A model generated the notes under the pieces. That model ran no database searches. It saw only the letters and a program-made list of their open reading frames with translations, and was not told where the DNA came from. Positions 18,077-28,180 of a stretch of DNA of 32,143 bases are shown in pieces; within the stretch, counting starts at the first letter, position 1; each line of letters begins with the position of its first letter. Origin of the DNA: Acidobacteriota bacterium (GTDB lineage: Bacteria > Acidobacteriota > Blastocatellia > Pyrinomonadales > Pyrinomonadaceae); the NCBI GenBank assembly GCA_003223975.1, contig QHXS01000035.1:1-32143 (forward strand). The letters run 5' to 3'. Both the position numbers and the translations under genes were made by a program.

Positions 18077-20131
18077 ATGAATTTGTTGGAATTCACTTAT
18101 TTTAAGAATGCTTCGGCGAAGTTCGCGCTTGTCGCGTTAATGTCCATTCTCTTGGGCAGCGTACCGGCTCGCTCGCAGGATCTTCTAAATAAGACCGGCT
18201 CCGTTAGTGCCCCAACAACATCCGAGGAAGCCAAACTTCCGTTTTCGGTTGAAAAGATAAATATCGAAGGTGGCGCTGAATTGATCACGATCTTTTATCG
18301 AATGAACGGCACGTTCGATAAGCCCGACGCGGACGGTGAGCGCCGTCCGGTGCCGCTTGTAAGCGTCTTACGAGACACCCTTGGCGACGATCGTGATGAA
18401 AACGACAAACTGCGATACTTGTGGATGCTCACGTACACCAAACCGACCACGTCTCAGCGGCTTTTTTCGATGATCCCTTTTTTCTATAAACGGGGTTCGT
18501 CGAAGCTGGATGCCGGTAAGTCGGTTCCACCCACGATAATGAATTTTGCCGGTTCTGGAATGGGCATAGAACCTATTATCTGGGAAATGCTGACGCGGAG
18601 TTGGTTCGGTGCTGCCGGTGATAAAGTAAAGCTGATCTACGGGCCGTTTCGCGGAAATCGCGAGGCTTATAAGAAAGCGGCGATCACTGAAGCCATGACC
18701 ATCATTTCGCTTTACCAACAGGTCGCGGGTGAGAACGGATTGAATGATCTCGAATTACTCGACCTGCAGACGAGGTTGGGCCTGACCGACAAAATGTTTG
18801 GCGGGATGATGCAGCAGGCTAATTTCCTCCGGGCGAATGACAAGATGTTTCTTGAAGGAGCGGCTAACCGAGGCCAGACGCGCGAATTGCTCAGGCGGTT
18901 TACAGAGGCTGCAGGTCTCTATTTCCAGCCGCTTGAAATGCCGAATGGCGACGCGAAACATGCGATCGCCTGGGTCTTTAAGGAAGATCTGGAAGCCAAC
19001 AAGACTCGCGCCTGGAATGGCCGGTTTCTAAATATCAAAAATCCTTGGGATGATGAGCGATTGCGGAATTGGAAAGGCTATTCGGAGGTTCGGTGGTTTG
19101 ACTCTGAAAGTCGCGAAGTAGAACCAAACACGCCCGGCGCGGTGAGCAAAACGCTTATTCCTTTGGCGGTGTACGGGCTTGACCATCCCAAAGTTCCGAT
19201 CATCTTAGTCGATTTCCGCGATGCTGGTAATCCAAAAAAGCGCGAAATGACCAAACGCGCGCTCGACGATATGATGGGGAATGTATTTTCGCTGTCACAA
19301 GGCGGTGGAAGGGCACTCGCTTACGGACGATTCATTTACAACTTCGTCACCGGCCGGCGTGGAACGGACCTTAACCAACCAACTCGCGTCCGCGCTTATT
19401 CGCAATTGAAAATGATCCTTGCGATGGACGAAAGCCTGAACGAAGACTTTCGTAAGGAAATTGAAACACGATTGGAGAAAGTTTCACTGAATCCGCTGGA
19501 TAACGATCTTGCAGCGGAAATGAATTTAGCTCGTAGCCAATACAAGAACCTCGTCGAATACGCGAAGAGTCCTGACGGACTTCGGCTAAAACTCGAAAAG
19601 GACCGTATACGAGAAATGACGCTTGCGGCCCATGGTGGCAAGATGCCTCTGGGCTATACGATAGCGAAATACCTCACCTTCGGATTGTATGAACATAACG
19701 TGAAACCCACACCGGAATTGATGGCTAAGGTAGATATTCGGCGGCAACTTGATTTCCACGAGCGCAAAATACGCGAAACCGCCTTTTATTCCGTTCGTCC
19801 CGAGATCGATGCCAACGTGAACGAGCTGATGCGATCGCTTACGTTCGTCGCGCAAAATGGTGGTCTTGCCAGCGAAAAGACGGCCGTAGCCATCGGAAAG
19901 ATCTTTACCGCGTCCGAAGAAGACGACATTCGAAATGCGTGTCTGGCCGGACTCTTCAAGATAGATAATAAGGGGGCAAAGGAAGTGCTCACCGCGATCA
20001 ACAATAATCAAAGATTTGAACCCCGGTGGCGCGAGGCGGCATCTGAATACCTAAAGCGTTCCAGAGCCGAAGGCCAAAGCGTTTCGAAACGCGATGGGGC
20101 AATTACAACAGATCTCCAACCTCAGCACTAA
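18077..20131 (+). CDS. Secreted hypothetical protein, C-terminal helical/HEAT-like region
   Basis: 684 aa; N-terminal signal-like segment FALVALMSILLGSVPARSQ; C-terminal repeated helices. Confidence 0.8.
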   Translation: MNLLEFTYFKNASAKFALVALMSILLGSVPARSQDLLNKTGSVSAPTTSEEAKLPFSVEKINIEGGAELITIFYRMNGTFDKPDADGERRPVPLVSVLRDTLGDDRDENDKLRYLWMLTYTKPTTSQRLFSMIPFFYKRGSSKLDAGKSVPPTIMNFAGSGMGIEPIIWEMLTRSWFGAAGDKVKLIYGPFRGNREAYKKAAITEAMTIISLYQQVAGENGLNDLELLDLQTRLGLTDKMFGGMMQQANFLRANDKMFLEGAANRGQTRELLRRFTEAAGLYFQPLEMPNGDAKHAIAWVFKEDLEANKTRAWNGRFLNIKNPWDDERLRNWKGYSEVRWFDSESREVEPNTPGAVSKTLIPLAVYGLDHPKVPIILVDFRDAGNPKKREMTKRALDDMMGNVFSLSQGGGRALAYGRFIYNFVTGRRGTDLNQPTRVRAYSQLKMILAMDESLNEDFRKEIETRLEKVSLNPLDNDLAAEMNLARSQYKNLVEYAKSPDGLRLKLEKDRIREMTLAAHGGKMPLGYTIAKYLTFGLYEHNVKPTPELMAKVDIRRQLDFHERKIRETAFYSVRPEIDANVNELMRSLTFVAQNGGLASEKTAVAIGKIFTASEEDDIRNACLAGLFKIDNKGAKEVLTAINNNQRFEPRWREAASEYLKRSRAEGQSVSKRDGAITTDLQPQH

Positions 20132-20146
20132 ATTCAAGAGAAATAA

Positions 20147-22645
20147 ATGTTCTCGTATTCAAGGTTTATCCGCCCGGTATTATTTTGCACTCTGATCGCG
20201 TTAATCGCCGGATTCGCAAATGCGCAGGGCGTAAAGCGCCTGGTATTGGTAAAGATCGATGGCCTTCCGTTCGATTCGGTAGATAAGTACGTCAAGATCA
20301 AAAATTCAGAAACCGGTAAGTCGACATTGCCGTGGTTTGACGAGATCTTTTATAAGAACGGTTCGCGTGTCGAGAATTTTTACACTCGCGGCATCAGCCT
20401 TTCCGGACCTGCGTGGGGAATGCTTGATACCGGACAGCACATGCAGATAAAGGGAAACGTCGAATTCGACCGGTTCACGCTTCAGACATACGACTACCTT
20501 CGTTTTTTCGCCTTCTATCTCGACAATTTCCGAAAGAAGCGTGCAGATATGCCGGCCGCCGAGGTAATGTCGCAACTGCAAATACCGCTTCTTGTCGATA
20601 TGTTTCCATTCGACAAGCGGTATCACAGCCCCCAGTTATATCAACGCGATAACCGATGGTTGAATCAGCTTGGAAGTGGATTCATTAACTTGTTTCCGAG
20701 GAACCCGATCGACCTGATGAACGAGTATTCAATGGGATTCGAGTTTCTCGCAATGACCATGAAGCAGAACGAGCGTGACATTGCTGATCGGGTCATCACA
20801 CAACCACAGATCGATTATTTCGACTATTACGATACGGCGTTTGACCACGTGATGCACGATAACAACGACGAGCGTTCACGGCTGATCGAGCTGAAAAAAT
20901 TGGACACGACACTTGGGCGCTTTTGGACCGGGATCCAGAGATCATCTCGTGCAGATGAAACCGCTCTGGTTTTGCTTTCGGATCATGGCTTTAACGCCGA
21001 ACAAGGGATCTTCAGCCAGGGATTCAATTTGGTAACAATGTTAACGGGAGCCGAGGGTGGCGGGCATCATGTGATGACCAAGCGCCGGATCCTTTTAGAT
21101 TATTCAGTACAGGGCGTCAACCCGCTTGTACCGGCAATAATCACGCCTTCGAAGGATACGTATTACCTCAAAGGTCAGCATAAAGAATATCCGACAGCTC
21201 TAGTGGATTTTGACGGAAACGAACGTTCCTCGATCCATTTGCGAGAGAGCGGGCTGAATGAGATGCACATTTTGTTGCAGCAGCTTCAGCGAAATGATCT
21301 CTCTCCTGAGTTGCGTCAAGCTGCGACGGAAGAATTCTTTGAGATCGTCGACGACCACCGAAACCATTGGCAGACGTCGGCTGATCAACTGACCGAAGAG
21401 CTAGACGCGCTTCAACGATGGATCGATACGACGGAAAAGTTGATACAAACGCTGCCGAAAAAGTTTACGCCTGCTGAGATCAACTTAGGACTCGATAAGG
21501 AACCAAGGCGGATCGAAGGCCTTGTTCGCTCCGAAAAGCAGAACATTCTGGAGTACAGGAATTATGTCGGTACGCTTCGAAATCTTCTGAAGCTTGACCG
21601 AACCAATTTCAAACCCAGTTCACTAAAGATCGAAGAGCTGATCGCGCCCGGTTCGATGGGGCGATCGAATTCGATCTTTCAAATGCAAAATTATGTAGCC
21701 GGGCTGAAACCTGGTGGGATGACTTCGGGATCCAATGGTATAGATTTCGAAAAGAGCTTTCAAACTGTTAACTATTTTCAGTTGCTAAAACAACAATCGA
21801 TACGCAGTAATATGCAGCCGAAAGTCAGCAACAAGCCGATCGATTTCATCGCAATACGCGTTCCGCTCGAGACTATCGTGAGCGAATTGCCGGATGACCT
21901 CAGGCCGAACGACAATCCGGTTTGGCTTTACGGAGGCGAAGATAAGCAGGTGCTGATCCTCACTCGTAAGACCGAGAGCGGTAACATTTCGCTACGTTAT
22001 TTGCCGGTGTCAGGCCTGAAGCAGGATGCAAATGGGAAACTTACGTTCAAGATAGAAGAGATCGCCGAAGGATTTCCGCTCAAGATCTTCGAAGACCCGG
22101 ATGTCGCCATTCCAGCCGATCAACGATCTGCGTGGCTCGGAGAATGGCACACGGAGATCGAATGGCTCCACGCTACCCACAAAGGTAAATATTCGAATGC
22201 GGTGATCGGCTTGAACGAGCAGCTTGACCGCCATCCTGTTTTCGACGACAACGAACCGAACCTGACTTCGGATGAAAAGCTGATCCGCCGATTTCGCAAC
22301 CGTCAGCGTCAATTGACCGAGTCGGACATGTTGATCCTTGCGAACGACCACTGGAATTTTGACATCCGCGGATTTAATCCCGGCGGCAACCACGGCTCGT
22401 TTTTCAGGGTATCGACGCATGCCACCTTTATGCTGGCAGGCGGACCGAAAACCGGAATACCTAAGGGCCTGGAGATCGACGAACCCTACGACAGCCTTGC
22501 GGTGATGCCGACGATCCTGAGGCTAATGGGACGGGTCGATAAAGACAACAGGCCGGATCCGGAATTGTACAAAATGGGCTATCGACGATTTCCGGGACGC
22601 GTCGTCAGCGAGGTGCTCGGCGGTCAGACGAGTTCGGTCAAGTAA
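20147..22645 (+). CDS. Secreted alkaline-phosphatase-superfamily (sulfatase/phosphodiesterase-like) protein
   Basis: Signal peptide ending FANAQ; VLVKIDGLPFDSVD, RGISLSGPAW, LLSDHGFNAEQG, GGNHGSFFRVSTHATFMLAGGP. Confidence 0.8.
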   Translation: MFSYSRFIRPVLFCTLIALIAGFANAQGVKRLVLVKIDGLPFDSVDKYVKIKNSETGKSTLPWFDEIFYKNGSRVENFYTRGISLSGPAWGMLDTGQHMQIKGNVEFDRFTLQTYDYLRFFAFYLDNFRKKRADMPAAEVMSQLQIPLLVDMFPFDKRYHSPQLYQRDNRWLNQLGSGFINLFPRNPIDLMNEYSMGFEFLAMTMKQNERDIADRVITQPQIDYFDYYDTAFDHVMHDNNDERSRLIELKKLDTTLGRFWTGIQRSSRADETALVLLSDHGFNAEQGIFSQGFNLVTMLTGAEGGGHHVMTKRRILLDYSVQGVNPLVPAIITPSKDTYYLKGQHKEYPTALVDFDGNERSSIHLRESGLNEMHILLQQLQRNDLSPELRQAATEEFFEIVDDHRNHWQTSADQLTEELDALQRWIDTTEKLIQTLPKKFTPAEINLGLDKEPRRIEGLVRSEKQNILEYRNYVGTLRNLLKLDRTNFKPSSLKIEELIAPGSMGRSNSIFQMQNYVAGLKPGGMTSGSNGIDFEKSFQTVNYFQLLKQQSIRSNMQPKVSNKPIDFIAIRVPLETIVSELPDDLRPNDNPVWLYGGEDKQVLILTRKTESGNISLRYLPVSGLKQDANGKLTFKIEEIAEGFPLKIFEDPDVAIPADQRSAWLGEWHTEIEWLHATHKGKYSNAVIGLNEQLDRHPVFDDNEPNLTSDEKLIRRFRNRQRQLTESDMLILANDHWNFDIRGFNPGGNHGSFFRVSTHATFMLAGGPKTGIPKGLEIDEPYDSLAVMPTILRLMGRVDKDNRPDPELYKMGYRRFPGRVVSEVLGGQTSSVK

Positions 22646-24306
22646 TCGAACCCAAAGTCCGCATCCTTCGAAAAATGGATCCGCAAAGCCCGGCGGCCGC
22701 GATCTAAAAGAACCTGAAAATCACCCCGTGCTTGCGCTGTGTTAACAACGCCAAACGTATATTTTTGCCCAGGGATCGATAGCTCGGTCTCGTCTTCAGA
22801 AGTGATCTGCAGAAATACTCCCGTGTTCGGGCCGCCTTTGTAAGCCTGGCCGGTCGAATGCAAAAACCTCGGTCCGAAGCCCAAACAGGTTGCAGGTAAG
22901 TATTTTTCCAATACGCGTCGCCGTAAGTCTTGCAGGGTCGATTCGTTCCCTGAGTTCATTTCGACATAGGCTAACATCCCAAAATAATCATGCTCTTCGA
23001 TCGTTGCTAGGTGCGCAGATAGGAATTCAACGATGCCGCGTTCGTCGACCATTTGGCGCAAGCGGTTCGCGTGTTGTTCAGATGTAAATAGCTGAATACC
23101 ATTTGATTCAAAAAACGGAGTCTCCTCAGAAAGCGAGCCGGTTCTTTCATATTCGTCGGTTATTTTCCTTGCTTCGATCTTCGCTGATTCGACGTCTGGT
23201 TGATCGAAGGGGTTGATCTGCATGATCGAGCCGGCCACCGCGGTCGCAAATTCCCACCGGAAAAATTCTGCCCCAAGGTCGTAGAGGTCATTTATCGATA
23301 TCTCGATCACAGGATGCCCTGCTGCAAAAAGTTCCGACAGGTCTGGCCCACTATCGCTTCCGTTAAACTTCAAATTTACGAACACACGGTCGTCCCCGTA
23401 ACTTACGGCCGGCTGTATCGGCTCACGGTCGACCGGGATAATAGCAACGCCATTTTTCCCTGTCGATTCTGCGATCAATTGTTCGAGCCATGCTCCGAGA
23501 TCATGGATCTCCGGCGACGTGAAAATGGTCAATTTGTCGCGTCCGATGCCGTGGCAAATCCCAAGGATCGTACCGAGAACCAATCCCGGATTTGACTGCG
23601 GATCTTCATTTCGACAAGCACCTCCCATTTCCGACCCCGGTCGCAACAAACGTTCGACATCCAGGCCCATTGCTGCGGCCGCGGTCAACCCGAACGCCGA
23701 AAGCGCCGAATACCGTCCGCCGATCTCCGGTTTTCCGTAGAAGATATGTCGAAATCCATCCGACTTTGCCGCCGCTTCCATTTTCGATCCCGGATCGGTG
23801 ATCGCAACGAAGTGCTTCCCGGCGTTTTCCTTGCCGACCGTTTGCGCAACGCGGTCAAAAAAGTACTGTTTGAAACAATTTGGTTCGAGCGTTGATCCGG
23901 ATTTGCTCGCGACGATGAAAAGCGTTTTCGCAATGTCGATCTTCGACTCGACGGTTTGCACCTGCGACGGGACGGTAGAATCCAAAATGTGGAAATTCGA
24001 TCTGTTAAATGTGAGTGCGAGAACTTCCGGGCAAAGCGAAGATCCGCCCATTCCCATCAAAAGTACGTCTTTGAAATCTGCTCGTTCGATATCGGCAGCA
24101 AGTTCGCGATACTTTTCGAGATGAGCCAATTCCTCATCAGCAATCGTCAGCCAGGCGAGCCATTTTGATTCGTCTGCATTTGTCCAAACGCTCGCATCCT
24201 TCGCCCAAATTCGCGACACGATATTCGAGCTCCGCATGGCCGCCAACTTCGCATTTAAAGCGAGGTCGAGGAGTTCAGGAAGCGAATAGATCATCGAAGG
24301 CAGCAT
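22624..24306 (-). CDS. Phosphoglucose isomerase of the type found as the C-terminal half of transaldolase/PGI fusions
   Basis: SRIWAKDASVWTN..., LLMGMGGSSLCPEVL, FIVASKSGSTLEPNCFKQYF, ITDPGSKMEAAAKSDGFRHIFYGKPEIGGRYSALSAFG. Confidence 0.88.
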   Translation of the reverse strand: MLPSMIYSLPELLDLALNAKLAAMRSSNIVSRIWAKDASVWTNADESKWLAWLTIADEELAHLEKYRELAADIERADFKDVLLMGMGGSSLCPEVLALTFNRSNFHILDSTVPSQVQTVESKIDIAKTLFIVASKSGSTLEPNCFKQYFFDRVAQTVGKENAGKHFVAITDPGSKMEAAAKSDGFRHIFYGKPEIGGRYSALSAFGLTAAAAMGLDVERLLRPGSEMGGACRNEDPQSNPGLVLGTILGICHGIGRDKLTIFTSPEIHDLGAWLEQLIAESTGKNGVAIIPVDREPIQPAVSYGDDRVFVNLKFNGSDSGPDLSELFAAGHPVIEISINDLYDLGAEFFRWEFATAVAGSIMQINPFDQPDVESAKIEARKITDEYERTGSLSEETPFFESNGIQLFTSEQHANRLRQMVDERGIVEFLSAHLATIEEHDYFGMLAYVEMNSGNESTLQDLRRRVLEKYLPATCLGFGPRFLHSTGQAYKGGPNTGVFLQITSEDETELSIPGQKYTFGVVNTAQARGDFQVLLDRGRRALRIHFSKDADFGFDYLTELV

Positions 24307-24492
24307 CAAAACATAATCAGCAAAACGAAGTTAACTGTCAACCAACCCGGCAGCCGGGTTCGCTCAGCGGGAGGATCATCGGCATTGTTTCTATGTCTAA
24401 ACTGATTGCGTTTTTGGTCGTTATCTCATATAGTCGGAAACATTCAAAATTAAGAGGTTCGTTACATTTTCAGATCATTTTGAACGGAATTT

Positions 24493-26235
24493 ATGAGATC
24501 AAAAGCGTATATCTTAACGGTGCTAGGAGCGTTGTTGTTTATGGGTTGTCAACCGGGTGGGCAAATCGCAAATAAACCGACGAACTCGAATTCGACGGCG
24601 TCGAATGCGAAATGGGACGCTTACGTCGATCAGTTTTTGAACGATTATTTCGCGGCAAATCCGACGTTTGCGGTTAATCAAGGCAAGCACGAATATGACG
24701 GCAAATTCCCCGATTGGAGCAACGAAGGCATTTCAAAAGAGATCGCTCGTCTAAAATCGGAGCGCGAAAAGGCGTCGGCCTTCAAGGATGCCGACCTCGA
24801 CGACCGGCAGCGTTTCGAACGTGATTATGTGATCGCGCAGATCGACAGCGACCTATTCTGGTCTGAGACGGCCGACCTGCCGCACACAAATCCGAACAGC
24901 TATTCGGGTGCGCTCGATCCCGGCATTTACGTTACCCGGGAATATGCGCCGCTTGAGACCCGGATCAAGGCCTATACGGCCTACGCGAAAAACGTTCCGT
25001 CCGCCCTTTCCCAGATCAAGGGAACGTTGAGAACGCCGATGGCAAAAGATCTGGTAAAGATCGCGCGGCAAACGATCGGCGGCCTTTCCGGTTTTTACTC
25101 GGGCGATGTAATAAAGGTGTTCGGACCGGTGAAAGACGAGGCCGCGCAAAAGGAATTCAAAGAAGCAAACGACGCAGCGATCAAAGCCGTAAAGGATTTT
25201 GATACCTGGCTTGCCGAACAGGAAAGCTCCGGGACGAATGATTTTGCTCTCGGGCCGGAGAAATTTAAGCTGATGCTCAAGCAAACCGAAGGAGTCGACA
25301 TCGACCTTGTTCAGCTTGAGGAGATCGGCAAAAAGGACTTGCAGCGAAACCTCGACGCGATGAAGGCAGAATGCGAAAAATATGCACCCGGGAAAACGCT
25401 GATCGAATGCAGCGACAAGGCGACCGCAAGTAAGGCCGAGGCAAAAAACGTCGTCGAGGCAGCCTCCGCTCAGCTTTCTGATTTGAAAAAGTTCATACAG
25501 GAAAAGGATGTATTAACCATACCCGGAACCGAAGAGCTAAAGGTGGCGCAGGCTCCGCCATATAAAGCTTGGAATTTTGCGTATATCGAGATCCCTGGTC
25601 CGTACGAAACAAATTTGCCGTCGATTTACTACGTTTCGCCTCCCGATCCAAAATGGGATAAGAAGAAGCAGGATGAGTATGTTCCCGGAAAAGGAAGCCT
25701 TTTATTTACCTCGGTTCACGAAGGATATCCGGGCCACTTTGTTCAATTCCTTCATGCTAATCGCGCCAAATCAAAATTCGGACAGGTGTTCGTCGGCTAC
25801 GCGTTTGCAGAGGGCTGGGCACATTACACCGAAGAAATGATGTACGACGCCGGGCTCGGGCAAGGCGATTCGGAACTGCACATCGGTCAACTTCAGGAAG
25901 CTTTGCTCCGCAATGTTCGGTTTCTTTCTGCGATCGGCCTGCATACGAAGGGCATGACCGTGGAAGAATCGAAGAAAATGTTCATCGAACAGGGCTTGCG
26001 TTCAGAAGGCGAGGCCGAGCAGCAATCGGCACGTGGTACATTCGACCCCGCTTACCTTAATTACACGATGGGCAAGCTGATGATCAAAAAGCTTCGAGAA
26101 GATTGGACCGCCTCACGCGGAGGCCGCTCCGCGTGGAAACAGTTCCACGACACTTTCCTCACTTACGGCGGCCCGCAGATCCCAATGGTGCGGAAAGCGA
26201 TGATGGGCAAGGATGATAAGGGTCCGCTCTTCTGA
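24493..26235 (+). CDS. DUF885 family lipoprotein (putative peptidase)
   Basis: Lipobox ALLFMGCQ; TSVHEGYPGHFVQF and YAFAEGWAHYTEEM motifs; RGTFDPAYLNYTMGKL. Confidence 0.9.
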   Translation: MRSKAYILTVLGALLFMGCQPGGQIANKPTNSNSTASNAKWDAYVDQFLNDYFAANPTFAVNQGKHEYDGKFPDWSNEGISKEIARLKSEREKASAFKDADLDDRQRFERDYVIAQIDSDLFWSETADLPHTNPNSYSGALDPGIYVTREYAPLETRIKAYTAYAKNVPSALSQIKGTLRTPMAKDLVKIARQTIGGLSGFYSGDVIKVFGPVKDEAAQKEFKEANDAAIKAVKDFDTWLAEQESSGTNDFALGPEKFKLMLKQTEGVDIDLVQLEEIGKKDLQRNLDAMKAECEKYAPGKTLIECSDKATASKAEAKNVVEAASAQLSDLKKFIQEKDVLTIPGTEELKVAQAPPYKAWNFAYIEIPGPYETNLPSIYYVSPPDPKWDKKKQDEYVPGKGSLLFTSVHEGYPGHFVQFLHANRAKSKFGQVFVGYAFAEGWAHYTEEMMYDAGLGQGDSELHIGQLQEALLRNVRFLSAIGLHTKGMTVEESKKMFIEQGLRSEGEAEQQSARGTFDPAYLNYTMGKLMIKKLREDWTASRGGRSAWKQFHDTFLTYGGPQIPMVRKAMMGKDDKGPLF

Positions 26236-26259
26236 TCGAATAGCCATCGAATATACGCG

Positions 26260-26307
26260 AAAAACGCGAAAGTGGAGTAAAATGTCCTACCCTATTTTCG
26301 CGTTTTT
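26260..26307 (+). terminator. Rho-independent terminator/attenuator-like hairpin
   Basis: aaaaacgcgaaa ... tttcgcgttttt 12-bp arms followed by further Ts. Confidence 0.75.
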
Positions 26308-26333
26308 TTCATATTTCACTGCTAATTAATTTT

Positions 26334-27638
26334 ATGACTCAAGCAGAACAAAAGTCTTCGCTCAAGAGCGCGATAGACAAACATAAGGAATTCCTTTTTC
26401 CAGCGGTTGCGACCTATTATCAGGAGCCGATCGCGATCACGAAAGGCGAGGGCGAGCACGTCTGGGATGACGCCGGTAATAAATATCTGGACTGCTTCGG
26501 CGGCGTGCTGACGGTGAGCGTAGGGCACGCTGAGCCGCGTGTCAACAAGGCGTGGATCGATCAGGTTAATACGATCGCGCACACGTCGACGCTTTACGCG
26601 AACGGACCGCAGGGCGATCTTGCGGAGAAGCTCGCCGAGATCACGCCGGGGAATTTAAAGAAATCGTTTTTTACGAACAGCGGCACCGAAGCCGATGACA
26701 CGGCGATCCTCGCGGCGAAACTCGCCACAGGAAATCATGAGGTCGTTGTTCTGCGTCACAGTTACGCCGGACGAAGTGCGACTGCGCTGTCATCGATCGG
26801 TCATTCGAACTGGAAACCGATCGCATCGCAAGTTCCTGGATTCGTCCACGCGCATGCGCCCTATTGTTATCGCTGTCCGTTCAATGCGACGCCGGACAAT
26901 TGTGGGCTCGCCTGCGCGAATGATGTTGAGGAATTGATCCGCACGACGACGACCGGTGAGATCGCCGCCTTCATGTCCGAGACGATCCTCGGCGTTGGCG
27001 GTTTCATCGTTCCGCCGAAAGATTATTTCAAACGCGTTCACGAGATCACGAAGAATCATGGCGGACTTTTCATCTCCGACGAAGTGCAAACCGCCTGGGG
27101 ACGCACGGGCGACAAGTGGTTCGGCATCGAGCACTACGGGGTCGAGCCCGACATCATCACATCGGCAAAGGGAATGGGCAACGGCGTGCCGATCGGCTGG
27201 ACGATCGCGACACCGGAAGTCGCGGATGCATTTCCGGGACTGACGTTCTCGACGTTCGGCGGCAATCCCGTTTCGATGGCTGTCGGCCTCGCGGTGATAA
27301 AAGTCATTGAGGAAGACGATCTGCGAACCAACTGCCGCGTCGTTGGCGATTATTTCCACGATCAACTTCTCGGGCTACAGGAAAAATATCCGATCCTCGG
27401 CGAGGTCCGCGGAATGGGGATCATGCAGGCGATCGAACTCGTGAAAGATCCTAAGACGAAAGAGCCAAATCCAGAAGCGGTTCTGAAAATCTTCGAAGAG
27501 ACAAAACGCCAGGGCGTTCTTATCGGAAAAGGCGGATTGTACGGCAACGTGATCCGAACGGGATTGATGCTGAATTCGTCGAAGGACACAGTTGACGAGT
27601 TGATCAAAGCCTTAGATGCCGGTCTTTCGACCTGCTGA
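26334..27638 (+). CDS. Class III aminotransferase (AGXT2-like / beta-alanine or 3-amino-2-methylpropionate:pyruvate type)
   Basis: YLDCFGGVLTVSVGHAEPRVN, FFTNSGTEADDTAILAAKLATG, HAHAPYCYRCPF, DEVQTAWGRTGDKWFGIEHYGVEPDIITSAKGMGNG, FSTFGGNPVSMA. Confidence 0.92.
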   Translation: MTQAEQKSSLKSAIDKHKEFLFPAVATYYQEPIAITKGEGEHVWDDAGNKYLDCFGGVLTVSVGHAEPRVNKAWIDQVNTIAHTSTLYANGPQGDLAEKLAEITPGNLKKSFFTNSGTEADDTAILAAKLATGNHEVVVLRHSYAGRSATALSSIGHSNWKPIASQVPGFVHAHAPYCYRCPFNATPDNCGLACANDVEELIRTTTTGEIAAFMSETILGVGGFIVPPKDYFKRVHEITKNHGGLFISDEVQTAWGRTGDKWFGIEHYGVEPDIITSAKGMGNGVPIGWTIATPEVADAFPGLTFSTFGGNPVSMAVGLAVIKVIEEDDLRTNCRVVGDYFHDQLLGLQEKYPILGEVRGMGIMQAIELVKDPKTKEPNPEAVLKIFEETKRQGVLIGKGGLYGNVIRTGLMLNSSKDTVDELIKALDAGLSTC

Positions 27639-27664
27639 ATTTAAACCTATCTAAGGAAGCTACT

Positions 27665-28120
27665 ATGCGAAAACTGCTCCTCTTTACATTCGCACCTTTT
27701 ATCGTTATTTATGCAGCAACATCTGCCATTGGTCAGAATTCACTGAAAGGCGACTGGGAATGGCGCAGTCCGATGGATAAACAAAAGCGGCAAATCCTTT
27801 TCAGTATCAGGATCGATCCAAAAAACGGGAAGGTAGCCGGCACCTACTTTTTCAATGAGCTCGAGAACGGCGACACCGAAAGCGATGGTGCAGTCACCGG
27901 CTATATCGGGACGGTTGTCGGCAATGCGATAAAGATCGAGTTCGATCCGCAAGCTGCCGATCCAGGTTACACGGAACACGTCCGTTACAAGCGACCCAAA
28001 GGCCGACTGCCGAGCACCGCGACTCTCACTCTGAAGAATGGAAAACTTGAATGGGTGCAGAATCATGGGATCCTCGATAAGGAACTACCAAAGACGTTCA
28101 CGCTTACGCGGTCAAGGTAA
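27665..28120 (+). CDS. Secreted hypothetical protein, 151 aa
   Basis: N-terminal signal peptide ...SAIGQ; beta-rich remainder. Confidence 0.7.
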   Translation: MRKLLLFTFAPFIVIYAATSAIGQNSLKGDWEWRSPMDKQKRQILFSIRIDPKNGKVAGTYFFNELENGDTESDGAVTGYIGTVVGNAIKIEFDPQAADPGYTEHVRYKRPKGRLPSTATLTLKNGKLEWVQNHGILDKELPKTFTLTRSR

Positions 28121-28180
28121 ATGTTCTTTTCAGAAGTAAAAGGAAATCGAACTTTAACAACCTGTCATCGTTTACGCTTT

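Noticed and set aside
26790-27365. 191-aa minus-strand ORF
   Set aside because: Antisense to the aminotransferase, Arg/Asp-rich shadow of a GC-biased coding sequence.
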